DNA from: DATENM01 sp045807725
GTDB lineage: Bacteria > Acidobacteriota > Blastocatellia > UBA7656
Assembly: GCA_045807725.1 (NCBI GenBank)
Contig: JBJMGV010000018.1
Location: 20,937-84,936 of the forward strand
Length of the DNA: 64,000 nt
Direction: 5' to 3'
Below the pieces are notes generated by a model that worked only from the letters and a program-made list of their open reading frames with translations, ran no database searches and was not told where the DNA came from. Of the stretch, positions 37,832-46,917 are shown one piece after another. Each line of letters opens with the position of its first letter. Position 1 is the first letter of the stretch. A program made the translations under genes and the position numbers.

Positions 37832-39064
37832 ATGCTGGCAATCTTAACGACACACCCCATTCAATATCAGGTTCCGTTGTGGCAAGCCCTGGCACAAGAT
37901 GGGCGCGTCCCTTTCGAGGTCTGGTATTTGACCAGGCACGGCATAGAGGTTAGCCCTGATCGGGAGTTCGGCCAGTCGTTCGCCTGGGACCTCGACACCT
38001 TGCAAGGCTACCCGCATCGATTCCTCAACACCGCGAGCGAGGCGACGCCAGCATCGTTTTGGAAGTGTCGCATGGCCGAACCGCTGGCCGACCTGCTGCG
38101 GTCGCGCGGCGTCCGCGCGCTATGGGTTCAGGGCTGGCAGGTGGCCGCGTACTGGCAGGCCGTGTGGGCAGCCAAGCGGGCCGGGGTAGATGTCTGGTTG
38201 AGAGGCGAAAGCAATGATCTTGCTCCTACTCCTCGCGCAAAACAAGCACTAAAAAGGCGGCTTCTGGGCCAGTTTTTTCAGCGTGTCGATCACTTCCTTT
38301 TCATCGGCGCGGCCAATCGCCGACTGTACGAGCAGTTCGGTGTCCCTGCCTCGCGGCTGCACCCCGCGCCCTATGCCGTAGATAACGAGCGTTTCAAAGA
38401 ACAGGCCGACCACCTGCGCTCACAGCGCGCCGAATTGCGAAAGCAATGGGGAATTGCCGAGGACGCGTTTTGCATTCTGTTCTGTGGCAAATTCATTCCG
38501 AAGAAGCGGCCACTCGATCTGGTTGCGGCGGCGCATCAGTTGAAACAGCAGGGCCGGGTCGCCGATCCGCATCTGCTTTTTGTCGGCAGCGGCGAACTGG
38601 GCGAACGTTTGCGCAGTGAATGCACGGTGGTCTTTGATGCAGAATCTAACGAGCGGCCCAGCGTTGGCGTGAATAACCACAGCGCCCGCCCGCGCGCCTC
38701 ATTCGTTGGCTTTCTCAATCAGACAGAGATTTCGCAGGCTTATGTTGCCGCCGATTGTTTGGTGCTGCCGAGCGATCATCGTGAGACATGGGGGTTGGTG
38801 ATCAACGAAGCACTCGTTAGTGGCTTGCCGTGCGTCGTCAGCGACGCTTGCGGCTGCGCTGAAGATTTGATTAAACCATTTAATTCGCATCTCTGCTTTC
38901 CATTGGGTGAGCCGAGCCAATTGGCTGAAGCCTTAGAGCGGTTGGCTGCGTATCCAGCAGAAATGAACAACGTCGATCAGATTAGCGAGACATACAATTT
39001 CGCCCGGTCTGTGCGTACGGTAGCCGAGATTTATCTGGCCTGTCATTCATCGAGCCTTTCGTAA
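37832..39064 (+). CDS. Family 4 glycosyltransferase
   Basis: 410 aa GT-B enzyme. The N-terminus LAILTTHPIQYQVPLWQAL is the HPIQY group of GT4 proteins; the donor domain includes FCGKFIPKKRPLDLVAAA, a loop of about 25 residues inserted after FVGSGELGERL, then VLPSDHRETWGLVINEALVSGLP with the EX7E-like motif. I chose ATG at 37832; the earlier in-frame start at 37775 lies inside the preceding gene. The stop overlaps the next ATG (TAATG), so translation is probably coupled. Confidence 0.9.
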   Translation: MLAILTTHPIQYQVPLWQALAQDGRVPFEVWYLTRHGIEVSPDREFGQSFAWDLDTLQGYPHRFLNTASEATPASFWKCRMAEPLADLLRSRGVRALWVQGWQVAAYWQAVWAAKRAGVDVWLRGESNDLAPTPRAKQALKRRLLGQFFQRVDHFLFIGAANRRLYEQFGVPASRLHPAPYAVDNERFKEQADHLRSQRAELRKQWGIAEDAFCILFCGKFIPKKRPLDLVAAAHQLKQQGRVADPHLLFVGSGELGERLRSECTVVFDAESNERPSVGVNNHSARPRASFVGFLNQTEISQAYVAADCLVLPSDHRETWGLVINEALVSGLPCVVSDACGCAEDLIKPFNSHLCFPLGEPSQLAEALERLAAYPAEMNNVDQISETYNFARSVRTVAEIYLACHSSSLS

Positions 39065-40206
39065 TGGACAAACAGAAAGCGAACGTGCTCATCGTCTGTG
39101 GCGCCGGCATTGTTTCCGGTAAGGAGATCATGACGTTGGAGCTGGCGCGCGGGCTTAAATCTAAAGGCCAGTCGGCTCATGTGCTGACCAGTGTCTGGAG
39201 CGATGAGGCGTTCCCTTCGAGGCTTGAAGAGATCGGCCTACCTTTTGATCGATTGCCACTCGGTTTTATCTCCCTCACGTTGACGCGGCAATGTTTGAAC
39301 TGGACATATGGTCAATTAGTTCGCTGGCCGGAACTGCTGCGCGGTTATAGAGCTTTATTGAAGACCCAAAAGCCGCGAACCGTAATTCATACCAACTGGC
39401 ATCACCTGTTGGTCCTTTACCCCCTCTTACGTGCTGATCGTGATTTGTTCTGGGTGCATGATGTCGTTCCCGATAAACGGCACTATAAGATCGTCTTTCA
39501 AATGCTAGGTTCGCGCCTGCGGCGGTTTGTTCCGGTTTCCAATGCGGTTGCCGAGTCATTGCGACGCAGTGGCATCCCTGAAGACAAGATACATGTCATC
39601 TACAATGGATTACCTGATCCAGCGATAGGCGTTGAACGGATCTCAGGCTCACGTGACGCCGTAAGGCTGGGAATCATCGGTCAGGTGAATCCGTGCAAAG
39701 GCCATGATGATCTGCTCGAAGCCTTCGGGCAACTCAGCGCTCAATGGCCGAATATAGAAATCCATATATTCGGCCATGAAGCTGACGATTACGGACAGCA
39801 ATTGAGATCGCGCTCTGCCAGCCTGGGGCTGAATGAGAGAGTGAAATGGCATGGGTATGTATCTAGTCGCCCGGCTATTTTTAGCAATATTGATATCTGT
39901 GTCGTGCCGAGTCGAGTTGAGGATTCTCTGCCGACGGTGGCGATTGAGGCGGCCAGCTTCGGGTTGCCGGCTATTGCTACACAAAGAGGCGGGTTGCCGG
40001 AGATTGTTAAAGATGGAGTCACCGGCATTCTCGTGCCATCAAACAACCCGACCGCACTCGCTACGGGTATCGAGCGCTTACTGGCTGACCCTGATCTGCG
40101 CTATCAAATGGGTCTGAAGGCTCGGCAGCGCATGTTAGAGATGTTCTCCCACGAGCGATTTGTGAATGAGTTCCTGTTGCTGCTGAATGCGTCGCCCGCT
40201 CAATAG
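39064..40206 (+). CDS. Family 4 glycosyltransferase
   Basis: 380 aa GT-B enzyme. The acceptor domain begins VLIVCGAGIVSGKEIMTLELARGL; the donor domain has LGIIGQVNPCKGHDDLLEAF, then VVPSRVEDSLPTVAIEAASFGLP with the EX7E motif, and GILVPSNNP. Length is normal and there is no membrane helix. Coupled to the previous gene by a one-base TAATG overlap and followed after 38 bp by the Wzy-like protein. Sugar specificity cannot be told. Confidence 0.9.
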   Translation: MDKQKANVLIVCGAGIVSGKEIMTLELARGLKSKGQSAHVLTSVWSDEAFPSRLEEIGLPFDRLPLGFISLTLTRQCLNWTYGQLVRWPELLRGYRALLKTQKPRTVIHTNWHHLLVLYPLLRADRDLFWVHDVVPDKRHYKIVFQMLGSRLRRFVPVSNAVAESLRRSGIPEDKIHVIYNGLPDPAIGVERISGSRDAVRLGIIGQVNPCKGHDDLLEAFGQLSAQWPNIEIHIFGHEADDYGQQLRSRSASLGLNERVKWHGYVSSRPAIFSNIDICVVPSRVEDSLPTVAIEAASFGLPAIATQRGGLPEIVKDGVTGILVPSNNPTALATGIERLLADPDLRYQMGLKARQRMLEMFSHERFVNEFLLLLNASPAQ

Positions 40207-40244
40207 AGCGGGACAGGCATGAACCAGTATCTCTGAGTATCAAT

Positions 40245-41759
40245 ATGGCGATCCGAATCCTGATCATCTTTGCACCTGTTTTGATTGGTTTCCTGTGGCA
40301 GGATGCTCCGGGGCCGTCGCTTGCCTGGTCGTTCACGAGTTCTGTGGTGATTGCCTGTATCGCTCAGACAAACTGGTTCAGGCAGTCAGGCGTAAAAGAA
40401 GCGTTTACTCGTCACCTAATGCGTCCGGCGTTCATGTTTCATTTCATCTTTGTGGCCTACAATGTATTGGGCGGGGCGGCTTATGCGCTGAATGCGTCCG
40501 GCTACACGCTCGGCAGCAATCTCATCCCCATGACGGTGGACCTGTCTGTGCTCGCTGAATGCCAGCGATTGATGTTGCTGGCCCATGCCAGTGTCGCGGC
40601 TGGAATGAAGCTCCTCGGCTTTCATTATAAAGACCCTAAATATGTGATTCCATCGATTCCGCCGTATAGTCTGGTCATTGCTTCCTTTGTTGGTTTGGGA
40701 GTTGGCACGTTCGTCTCGGCGATCCAATTTTCAGGGCAGATGGGGCAAAAGATCCTTGCGGTTGCGATGGCCGCTATTCTGGTTGATATTGCAGTCTGTA
40801 TACGGCAACGACGATATTACAATCTCACTTTGGCTCTAGCCATTCTAGCTCTCAACCTTTATCAGCAGTCTGTGAGCGGGTGGAAGGGGAATATCCTCTG
40901 GACCATGATTTTTCTCGGCGCACTGCTCTTTCCCTTGATGCCTAAAGTCGTGACGTTGGGCGGGAGCGCCTTTGTTGTTTTCTGGGCGCTGTACTTTTAT
41001 CCCTTCGGGCTGGCCTTGCGGCCTCTAATTTGGTACGAGGGAGTCCAGCAGGACACGGCGGTGCAGATGTCGATGGATCGGGCGTTGAATATGTCATTGA
41101 ATGAACGGCTCGATACGGTCTGGGAGATGATGGTTGGTCGCGCCAATGAACTGGATCAGTTTACTAAGTACGTCGAATATGTTCCTGCACATCATTCTTA
41201 CTATCAATTTGACATTCTCAGTGACGCGACGACCGCGTTGATTCCGCGAATGATTTGGCAGAATAAACCTGACCTGGAGATCATCTCTATGCAGCGGGTT
41301 TACGAAGCCGGCATTGTGGCGCGACAAACGGAGGTTTCCGCCAAGTCGAATTTTTATCAGGATGCTTACCTTTCGGGCGGCGAGGGAGCCATCATCCTGG
41401 GGTGTTTGCTTTTGGGCATGCTGATGATCCTGCTCAGTCGTACCTGTGAGTGGTTGTTCGGCGGCTATGATATAGGAACCTGCATTATCTATATGGGTTT
41501 TTTAGGTGTAACAATAGCCCAACCTTCAAACTTCGAGTATTTCTTTGCGGCAATCGGCATGTCGGTTTTTCTAATGTTTGCGATATTTGCTTTGGGACGA
41601 ACGACGGGTTGGATCGTGCCGGCCAGTAAACTCGCCCGGATGCCGGAAAAACCAACGGCAGAAGCTCTAAGCGCAAAAAAGGAAACCCCTGCCCGCTTCA
41701 AACCTAACCTGCGCTTCTCGCCATCTCCGCAGGTTAAGAAATTGACTGATACTCAATAA
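40245..41759 (+). CDS. Multi-pass membrane protein, probable O-antigen/exopolysaccharide repeat polymerase (Wzy-like)
   Basis: 504 aa with about ten hydrophobic helices, a large periplasmic-type loop (about 265-375) and a basic C-terminal tail. The loop contains ALIPRMIWQNKPDLE, the R-x-x-W-x-x-KP pattern I associate with oligosaccharide-repeat polymerases, followed by a helix pair. Such proteins join lipid-linked repeats in the periplasm. Its presence with an ABC exporter, where chains are normally finished in the cytoplasm, is odd. Sequence conservation in this family is low, so the call rests on topology, loop motif and location. A Wzx-type flippase is not supported. Confidence 0.65.
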   Translation: MAIRILIIFAPVLIGFLWQDAPGPSLAWSFTSSVVIACIAQTNWFRQSGVKEAFTRHLMRPAFMFHFIFVAYNVLGGAAYALNASGYTLGSNLIPMTVDLSVLAECQRLMLLAHASVAAGMKLLGFHYKDPKYVIPSIPPYSLVIASFVGLGVGTFVSAIQFSGQMGQKILAVAMAAILVDIAVCIRQRRYYNLTLALAILALNLYQQSVSGWKGNILWTMIFLGALLFPLMPKVVTLGGSAFVVFWALYFYPFGLALRPLIWYEGVQQDTAVQMSMDRALNMSLNERLDTVWEMMVGRANELDQFTKYVEYVPAHHSYYQFDILSDATTALIPRMIWQNKPDLEIISMQRVYEAGIVARQTEVSAKSNFYQDAYLSGGEGAIILGCLLLGMLMILLSRTCEWLFGGYDIGTCIIYMGFLGVTIAQPSNFEYFFAAIGMSVFLMFAIFALGRTTGWIVPASKLARMPEKPTAEALSAKKETPARFKPNLRFSPSPQVKKLTDTQ

Positions 41760-41763
41760 AACA

Positions 41764-42900
41764 ATGGCTGACACGAAGTCGATGAAACGCATAGCCGGCT
41801 TCGACCAATTGAGGTTCATACTGGCCCTCTGGGTGATGTTGCCTCATTGCCAGTTGGTACCGGATTTCAGTGGCCAGCCCTACACGTCTGTAATCGACTT
41901 AGCTTTCCGCGCTTTTGTAAACAATCTGTTCAATCCCGTTGCCGCCGTCATCGTATTTTTCGTCATCAGCGGATTTTGCATACATCTGCCGTATCGTGAC
42001 CAGCCCCGTGTGGCGCTGGCTCCGTACTTCACCCGGCGCTTTGTCAGGATTCTCACGCCAATGGCCGCCGCCTTTCTGCTGGCGATTCCTCTCAAAGTCG
42101 AATTCCCCTTGTTCAGCGACACCATCTTATGGTCGCTTGTGTGCGAAGAGATCTACTACCTGCTCTATCCCGCGCTGCGCCGAGTCGCCGCCAGAATCGG
42201 TTGGAAGCGACTTTTCGGTATCGCCTTTGTGGTAGCTTTCGGACTGGCGCTGACGACGCTGAATAAGTATGACGTGATGCACGGCATCTACCCGGCGTTC
42301 GGCCCTCACTTGAATTGGCTGCTGGGTCTGCCTTGCTGGCTACTCGGCTGCCTGTTGGCCGAACAGCTTGACTCCTTTATATCGGTCAAGGTCACGGCCA
42401 AACAGATCTGGCTGTGGCGTTTTATTGTATGGGCAGTAACGTGGGTATGCTCTGTCCTTAAATTTCACTCTCCGATTGGCTACCCTTTAACGTTGAATGT
42501 TTTTGCCGTACTCGCATTCTTCTGGTTACAGCAGGAAATTGCGTATCATCAGTCGAAACGCCCACTGCCCCTGTTAGAGAAAGCTGGGGCGTGGAGTTAT
42601 TCAATCTACTTGATTCATTTGCATGCGCAGGCAATCTACCTCTTGCTTGCATTGCCTGCGCTGATTATGCCTTTCGGCTGGCTGGTCCATCTCACGTTCC
42701 TGCTGGTCACCTGTTATCTGTTTTATCTGATGATCGAAGCCCCCTCGCACCGACTGGCGAGACGATTATCTAAACAGGTTGGTTCTGCTTTAACTAAGCG
42801 GGCTTTGCCAACTCCCAGTCCCGCGATACGGAATGGCGACAGAGAGCTTGCCGGTGACGTGGCTCTGGAACCTGCCACAACCGAAGTGCTCAATTCTTAA
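41764..42900 (+). CDS. Membrane acyltransferase, AT3/OafA family
   Basis: 378 aa, about ten transmembrane helices. The N-terminal signature is present: RIAGFDQLRFILALWVMLPH (R and H of the acyltransferase-3 motif) and VFFVISGFCIHLPY, then YFTRRFVRILTPM. AT3 proteins O-acetylate (or acylate) sugars across the membrane using acyl-CoA. The C-terminal 50 residues are hydrophilic. It begins 4 bp after the Wzy-like gene, so they share a transcript. Which sugar it modifies is unknown; with the hexapeptide enzyme it is the second predicted O-acyltransferase in the locus. Confidence 0.92.
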   Translation: MADTKSMKRIAGFDQLRFILALWVMLPHCQLVPDFSGQPYTSVIDLAFRAFVNNLFNPVAAVIVFFVISGFCIHLPYRDQPRVALAPYFTRRFVRILTPMAAAFLLAIPLKVEFPLFSDTILWSLVCEEIYYLLYPALRRVAARIGWKRLFGIAFVVAFGLALTTLNKYDVMHGIYPAFGPHLNWLLGLPCWLLGCLLAEQLDSFISVKVTAKQIWLWRFIVWAVTWVCSVLKFHSPIGYPLTLNVFAVLAFFWLQQEIAYHQSKRPLPLLEKAGAWSYSIYLIHLHAQAIYLLLALPALIMPFGWLVHLTFLLVTCYLFYLMIEAPSHRLARRLSKQVGSALTKRALPTPSPAIRNGDRELAGDVALEPATTEVLNS

Positions 42901-42911
42901 CTTTTCGGTTT

Positions 42912-42927
42912 GGCCCAAGCTTGGGCC
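42912..42927. other. 16-bp perfect palindrome GGCCCAAGCTTGGGCC
   Basis: Fully symmetric and located 12 bp after the AT3 stop, in the 84-bp gap before the GT9 gene. There is no loop and no T-run on either side, so it is not a classical terminator. It may be an operator, a processing site or chance. Confidence 0.4.
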
Positions 42928-42984
42928 TGCAACCGGAATTAGCCCCCGGATATTCACCTGATTAGATGAATAAAAGAAGACTCG

Positions 42985-44082
42985 ATGTCTAGTCGAACCA
43001 CATCATCGCAAAGCATTCTCGTTTATCGTCCGGGGCAGCTTGGCGATACGCTGGTGAGCCTGCCGGCGATGCGCGCCATCCGTCGAGCCTATCCGCATCA
43101 CGACCTCATACTGCTCACCGACCAGCATCCGGGCAAAGGGTTTGTCTCTTCGTGGGAAGTGTTGGAGGCCACCCGATTGTTTGCCAGAGTGCTGTTCTAT
43201 ACGCCCCCGGCAAAGGGATTGAAGAGTTGGCTGCCGCTTCTCCAACTCGCCCACCAGATACGACAGTACCGCCCGGAGGCGCTCTTTTGCCTGCGCGACC
43301 CGCACTGGAATCATGCGCGCCGAGATCGTTTCTTTTTTCAGGGACTCTGTCGCATCCGCCACTGTTATGGCGTGGCCGCTCAGGCGTATCAGACCTTTGG
43401 CCGGCGCAATCCTTCAGGCCATCTCATTCGCTATCCGCGCGAAATCGATTTCTTATTCGGCATCGTCGGCGGCGCAGGCATACCGGTTCCCGAACCGGGG
43501 GCGGCAGAATTTAACTTGCCGCTATCTGATAAAGAGCGGTCGCGGATTGATTCGCTCTGGAACGAAAAAAATATCGCCGATGATGCGTTACTGATCGGGA
43601 TTGGGCCAGGCTCGAAAATGCCGGCAAAACGCTGGCCTCTGGATCGCTTTATTGAAGTCGGCAAGTGGGTCTCCAGTAACTTCTGCAACGCTCGGCTGCT
43701 TATTCTCGGCGGCCCGGAAGACCGCGCGCTTGGAGACGCTTTCCGGCAAGCGCTTGGTGATCGGGTGGTGAATCTCGCCGGCGACCTGAGCATCCTCGAA
43801 TCGACGGAGGCGTTGCGCCGGTGTCGTGTTTATGTGGGCAATGACACAGGGACCATGCATCTGGCCGCCGCCGCCGGAACGCCTTGCGTGGCCATCTTTT
43901 CAGCCAGGGATCATCCCGGTCGGTGGGACCCGTATGTTCCCGATCACATCGTCTTGCGCACGGAACCGCCTTGCGCAGGTTGCTTGTTAGAAGTCTGCTC
44001 TGAACAGGGGATGCGATGTCTGAACGACATCACCGTGCCCGCCGTCAGCGAAGCGGTTCGGAGCCTGATGAATCGCGGTTAA
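42985..44082 (+). CDS. Family 9 glycosyltransferase (ADP-heptose:LPS heptosyltransferase-like)
   Basis: 365 aa GT-B enzyme. The N-terminus LVYRPGQLGDTLVSLPAMRAIRR contains the GxLGD acceptor/catalytic Asp motif; the C-terminal half has IGPGSKMPAKRWPLDRFIEV and the GT9 hallmark GNDTGTMHLAAAAGTPCVAIF. A Cys-rich end (PPCAGCLLEVC) matches the usual heptosyltransferase C-terminal cluster. It may add heptose or another sugar to the glycan or a core. ATG at 42985 follows AGAAGA. It starts a new subcluster after the palindrome-bearing gap. Confidence 0.92.
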   Translation: MSSRTTSSQSILVYRPGQLGDTLVSLPAMRAIRRAYPHHDLILLTDQHPGKGFVSSWEVLEATRLFARVLFYTPPAKGLKSWLPLLQLAHQIRQYRPEALFCLRDPHWNHARRDRFFFQGLCRIRHCYGVAAQAYQTFGRRNPSGHLIRYPREIDFLFGIVGGAGIPVPEPGAAEFNLPLSDKERSRIDSLWNEKNIADDALLIGIGPGSKMPAKRWPLDRFIEVGKWVSSNFCNARLLILGGPEDRALGDAFRQALGDRVVNLAGDLSILESTEALRRCRVYVGNDTGTMHLAAAAGTPCVAIFSARDHPGRWDPYVPDHIVLRTEPPCAGCLLEVCSEQGMRCLNDITVPAVSEAVRSLMNRG

Positions 44083-44112
44083 GCTCAAGTTCTGAGGTTC
44101 GGAGAATCGTTC

Positions 44113-44991
44113 ATGTTGAGTGAGAGTTCAAATCAGTTGTCTACCCCTCAGTTGGCCAATCAGGAATGGTGGACTCAGAATCCCATGACCTACGACTGGG
44201 AAAACACTTTGAGTTTGGTCCCAGGCAGTCGGGAGTGGTTTGCGGAAGTTGATCGGCGCTTTTTATCGTCAGCCTATTATGCCCAGGCGGCGGGCGCTGC
44301 ACCTTTCAGCCGCTTCTTGCAGCCTGATATGGTAGCTGACAAGGCAGTGCTCGAAGTTGGCTGCGGAATGGGCACGCATGCCGCATTACTGGCGAATGCG
44401 GGCGCACGACTGACGGCAATCGATCTGACGGAAAGAGCCATCGAGATGACGACCCGCCGATTTGCCGTCTTCGGGCTTTCGGGCCGCATTGAAAGAGCCG
44501 ATGCTGAAAAGCTGCCTTTTGACGACACAGCTTTTGATATGGTCTGGAGTTGGGGCGTCATTCATCACAGCAACTCGATGGAAACCTGTCTATCGCAGAT
44601 TACTCGCGTGCTGCGCGTCGGCGGTCGCCTCTTCTTAATGGTCTACTACCGCCCGAGCCTGGTCTACTATTTCCATTGCGGACTGCTGCGCGGGGTGCTG
44701 CTCGGTCAGCTCTTGCGCCGCTCTTTGCAGCAGATTTATGTGGACGCCAGCGATGGCTTCTATGCCAGGGTCTTTAACAAGAAAGAACTGAGGGCTCTCC
44801 TTGAGCCAGACTACGAGAACATCTCTATGACAGTTGTTGGGTTGAAGGCCGAGCTGTTCCCCATACCGAGGAATTCGTTTAAGGAAAAGCTGGAAAACCT
44901 GACCCCCGACTGGCTGGCCTCGTCGATTCTCGGGCGATGGGGATCGATGATTGTTGTTGAAGCCGTGAAGAAGGCCCCGACCGCGATCTGA
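44113..44991 (+). CDS. Class I SAM-dependent methyltransferase (Methyltransf_11 type)
   Basis: 292 aa. Motif I VLEVGCGMGTHAALLANAGA (about 78-97), acidic TAIDLTERA, motif II/III RADAEKLPFDDTAFDMVWSWGVIHH and post-motif VLRVGGRLFLMVY. It resembles UbiE-like small-molecule or sugar methyltransferases. ATG at 44113 has GGAG 8 nt upstream. It sits 6 bp before asnB, suggesting that methylation and amidation belong to the same decoration step. The N-terminal NQEWWTQNPMTYDW motif is common in methyltransferases of cell-envelope loci. Confidence 0.87.
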   Translation: MLSESSNQLSTPQLANQEWWTQNPMTYDWENTLSLVPGSREWFAEVDRRFLSSAYYAQAAGAAPFSRFLQPDMVADKAVLEVGCGMGTHAALLANAGARLTAIDLTERAIEMTTRRFAVFGLSGRIERADAEKLPFDDTAFDMVWSWGVIHHSNSMETCLSQITRVLRVGGRLFLMVYYRPSLVYYFHCGLLRGVLLGQLLRRSLQQIYVDASDGFYARVFNKKELRALLEPDYENISMTVVGLKAELFPIPRNSFKEKLENLTPDWLASSILGRWGSMIVVEAVKKAPTAI

Positions 44992-44997
44992 CCTTTT

Positions 44998-46917
44998 ATG
45001 TGTGGCATTGCAGGCGTTCTACTGAAGGCAGGCTCTTTCAACGGTAGCAGCGGATCACCGAAAGATGACGGCCAACTAGAGAAGATCACCGAACGCATGC
45101 TGGCGCAGGTAGAGCATCGCGGCCCCGACGACCAGGGAATGATGACTTGCCGCAACGACCAGACCGCCGTCGCCTTAGGACACCGGCGGCTGTCCATCAT
45201 TGATCTCTCTGTGTCGGGACATCAGCCGATGCCGAGCGACGATGAGAGGTTCTGGCTGACCTACAACGGCGAGGTCTACAATTATCAAGCGATTCGACAC
45301 GAATTAAACATCGATGTCTGGCGCTCGCATACAGACACGGAGGTGCTTCTGCGAGCCTATGAGCGTTGGGGGGCAGGTTGCTTGCAGAGGCTTAGAGGAA
45401 TGTTTGCCTTCGGCCTCTGGGATAGCCACGAACAACAGTTGATCCTCGCGCGCGACGCATTCGGGATCAAGCCTTTGTATTATTACGCGACCCCGAACCA
45501 ATTCATTTTCGCGTCTGAAGTGCGCGCTTTGTTGGCCAGCGGACTGGTCCCTAGAAAATTGAGTACCGAGGGCCTCACCTCCTATCTGCAATGCGGCTCT
45601 GTCGCATCGCCCTTCACGATGATCGAGGGGGTGCGGTCGCTTGGCCCCGGTCATTACTTAACCGTCAAAGTTGACCGTGACCGACTGGTGGCCGGCGAGA
45701 GCGCGTACGCGCCTGCCCTTTGTGAACCGGCGTCAGGCACGCGGGTGAAAGACCGGCGAGAGGCGGTTGAGCTTCTCAGGACCACGCTCGAAGAGTCCAT
45801 ACGACTCCACTTGGTTAGCGATGTTCCGCTGGCTGCGTTTCTATCGGGCGGTATTGATTCGAGCGCCATCATCGCCTTGATGAGCCAGGTGGCCGCAGAT
45901 CAACCCAAGACTTTTTCCGTCGGTTTTGCCGAAAGCGAATTCAACGAATCCTCATATGCACGGATGATCGCCGCGCGATTCGGCGCAGAACATCACGAGG
46001 TGTTGCTGTCCGAGAGCGATCTTTTGAATATGCTGCCGGGCGCGCTGGCTTCAATGGATCAGCCGACGATGGATGGGGTCAACTCTTATGTGATTTCGCG
46101 GGCGGTCAAGCAGGCCGGCATCACCGTTGCGCTTTCCGGCCTGGGCGGGGATGAGCTGTTTGCCGGTTATCCAAGCTTTCACCGGCAACGGCGGCTACAG
46201 AAAATGAAGGCTATACCACGACCGCTCAGAAAGGCAGCGGCGACGATGGGGCGTGCCGTGCTGGGTGCTTCTGTGCATCATCGCAAAGCCTGGGATTTGT
46301 TAGCGGGCGGCGCAACGGCTAATCATACGTACACCATTTCCCGACGCCTATTCTCTGAAAAAGAGATCGTCGGGTTACTGGGCAAGAACGCCACGCAAGA
46401 CGAGCGGCTTGCTCACCCATCGTGTTCTGTCGAAGTCGAGAAACGCGACCCGCTTAATGCGATTTCGCTTTATGAGATGCAAGGCTACATGTCGAACACC
46501 CTCCTGCGAGATACGGACCAGATGAGTATGGCGCATTCGCTGGAGGTGCGCGTTCCCTTTGTGGATTCGGTGGTGACGCCTTTCGTCCTGAGCTTACCAG
46601 GCAAGTGGAAAATGGATGGCGTGCGGCCCAAGCCTCTGCTACTAGATGCGCTCGGCGACCTGTTGCCTGAAGCGGTATGGCGTAGGCCGAAGATGGGATT
46701 CACTTTGCCATTTGAAAAATGGCTGCGTTCCGCTTTGTCGCCTCAACTAGACTCGGCTTTCTTAGAGCGAGGCGGGCTTGACCGGCTGGGTATCAGCAAG
46801 TCCGCTGCTGACATCTGGCAGACATTTAGAGACAGCCCGCATCGTGAACGGTGGTCTCGGCCATGGGCGCTCTACGTGCTGAACCGATGGTGCGAAATCA
46901 ATTCGGTTAGTTTGTGA
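44998..46917 (+). CDS. asnB: Glutamine-hydrolysing amidotransferase, asparagine synthetase (AsnB) type
   Basis: 639 aa. N-terminal glutaminase with the catalytic Cys directly after Met (MCGIAGV), RGPDDQG and LGHRRLSIIDLS. The C-terminal synthetase domain has the PP-loop SGGIDSS (near 284) and GLGGDELFAGYPSF. Both active sites are intact. In glycan loci such enzymes often amidate uronic acids rather than make asparagine; similar proteins are called exosortase-system amidotransferases in XrtA clusters, but no exosortase is seen here. The stop overlaps the next GTG start (GTGA). Confidence 0.9.
   Translation: MCGIAGVLLKAGSFNGSSGSPKDDGQLEKITERMLAQVEHRGPDDQGMMTCRNDQTAVALGHRRLSIIDLSVSGHQPMPSDDERFWLTYNGEVYNYQAIRHELNIDVWRSHTDTEVLLRAYERWGAGCLQRLRGMFAFGLWDSHEQQLILARDAFGIKPLYYYATPNQFIFASEVRALLASGLVPRKLSTEGLTSYLQCGSVASPFTMIEGVRSLGPGHYLTVKVDRDRLVAGESAYAPALCEPASGTRVKDRREAVELLRTTLEESIRLHLVSDVPLAAFLSGGIDSSAIIALMSQVAADQPKTFSVGFAESEFNESSYARMIAARFGAEHHEVLLSESDLLNMLPGALASMDQPTMDGVNSYVISRAVKQAGITVALSGLGGDELFAGYPSFHRQRRLQKMKAIPRPLRKAAATMGRAVLGASVHHRKAWDLLAGGATANHTYTISRRLFSEKEIVGLLGKNATQDERLAHPSCSVEVEKRDPLNAISLYEMQGYMSNTLLRDTDQMSMAHSLEVRVPFVDSVVTPFVLSLPGKWKMDGVRPKPLLLDALGDLLPEAVWRRPKMGFTLPFEKWLRSALSPQLDSAFLERGGLDRLGISKSAADIWQTFRDSPHRERWSRPWALYVLNRWCEINSVSL

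Noticed and set aside
42912..42927. Intrinsic terminator at the 16-bp palindrome
   Set aside because: A perfect palindrome without a loop and without a T-run on either strand does not fit.
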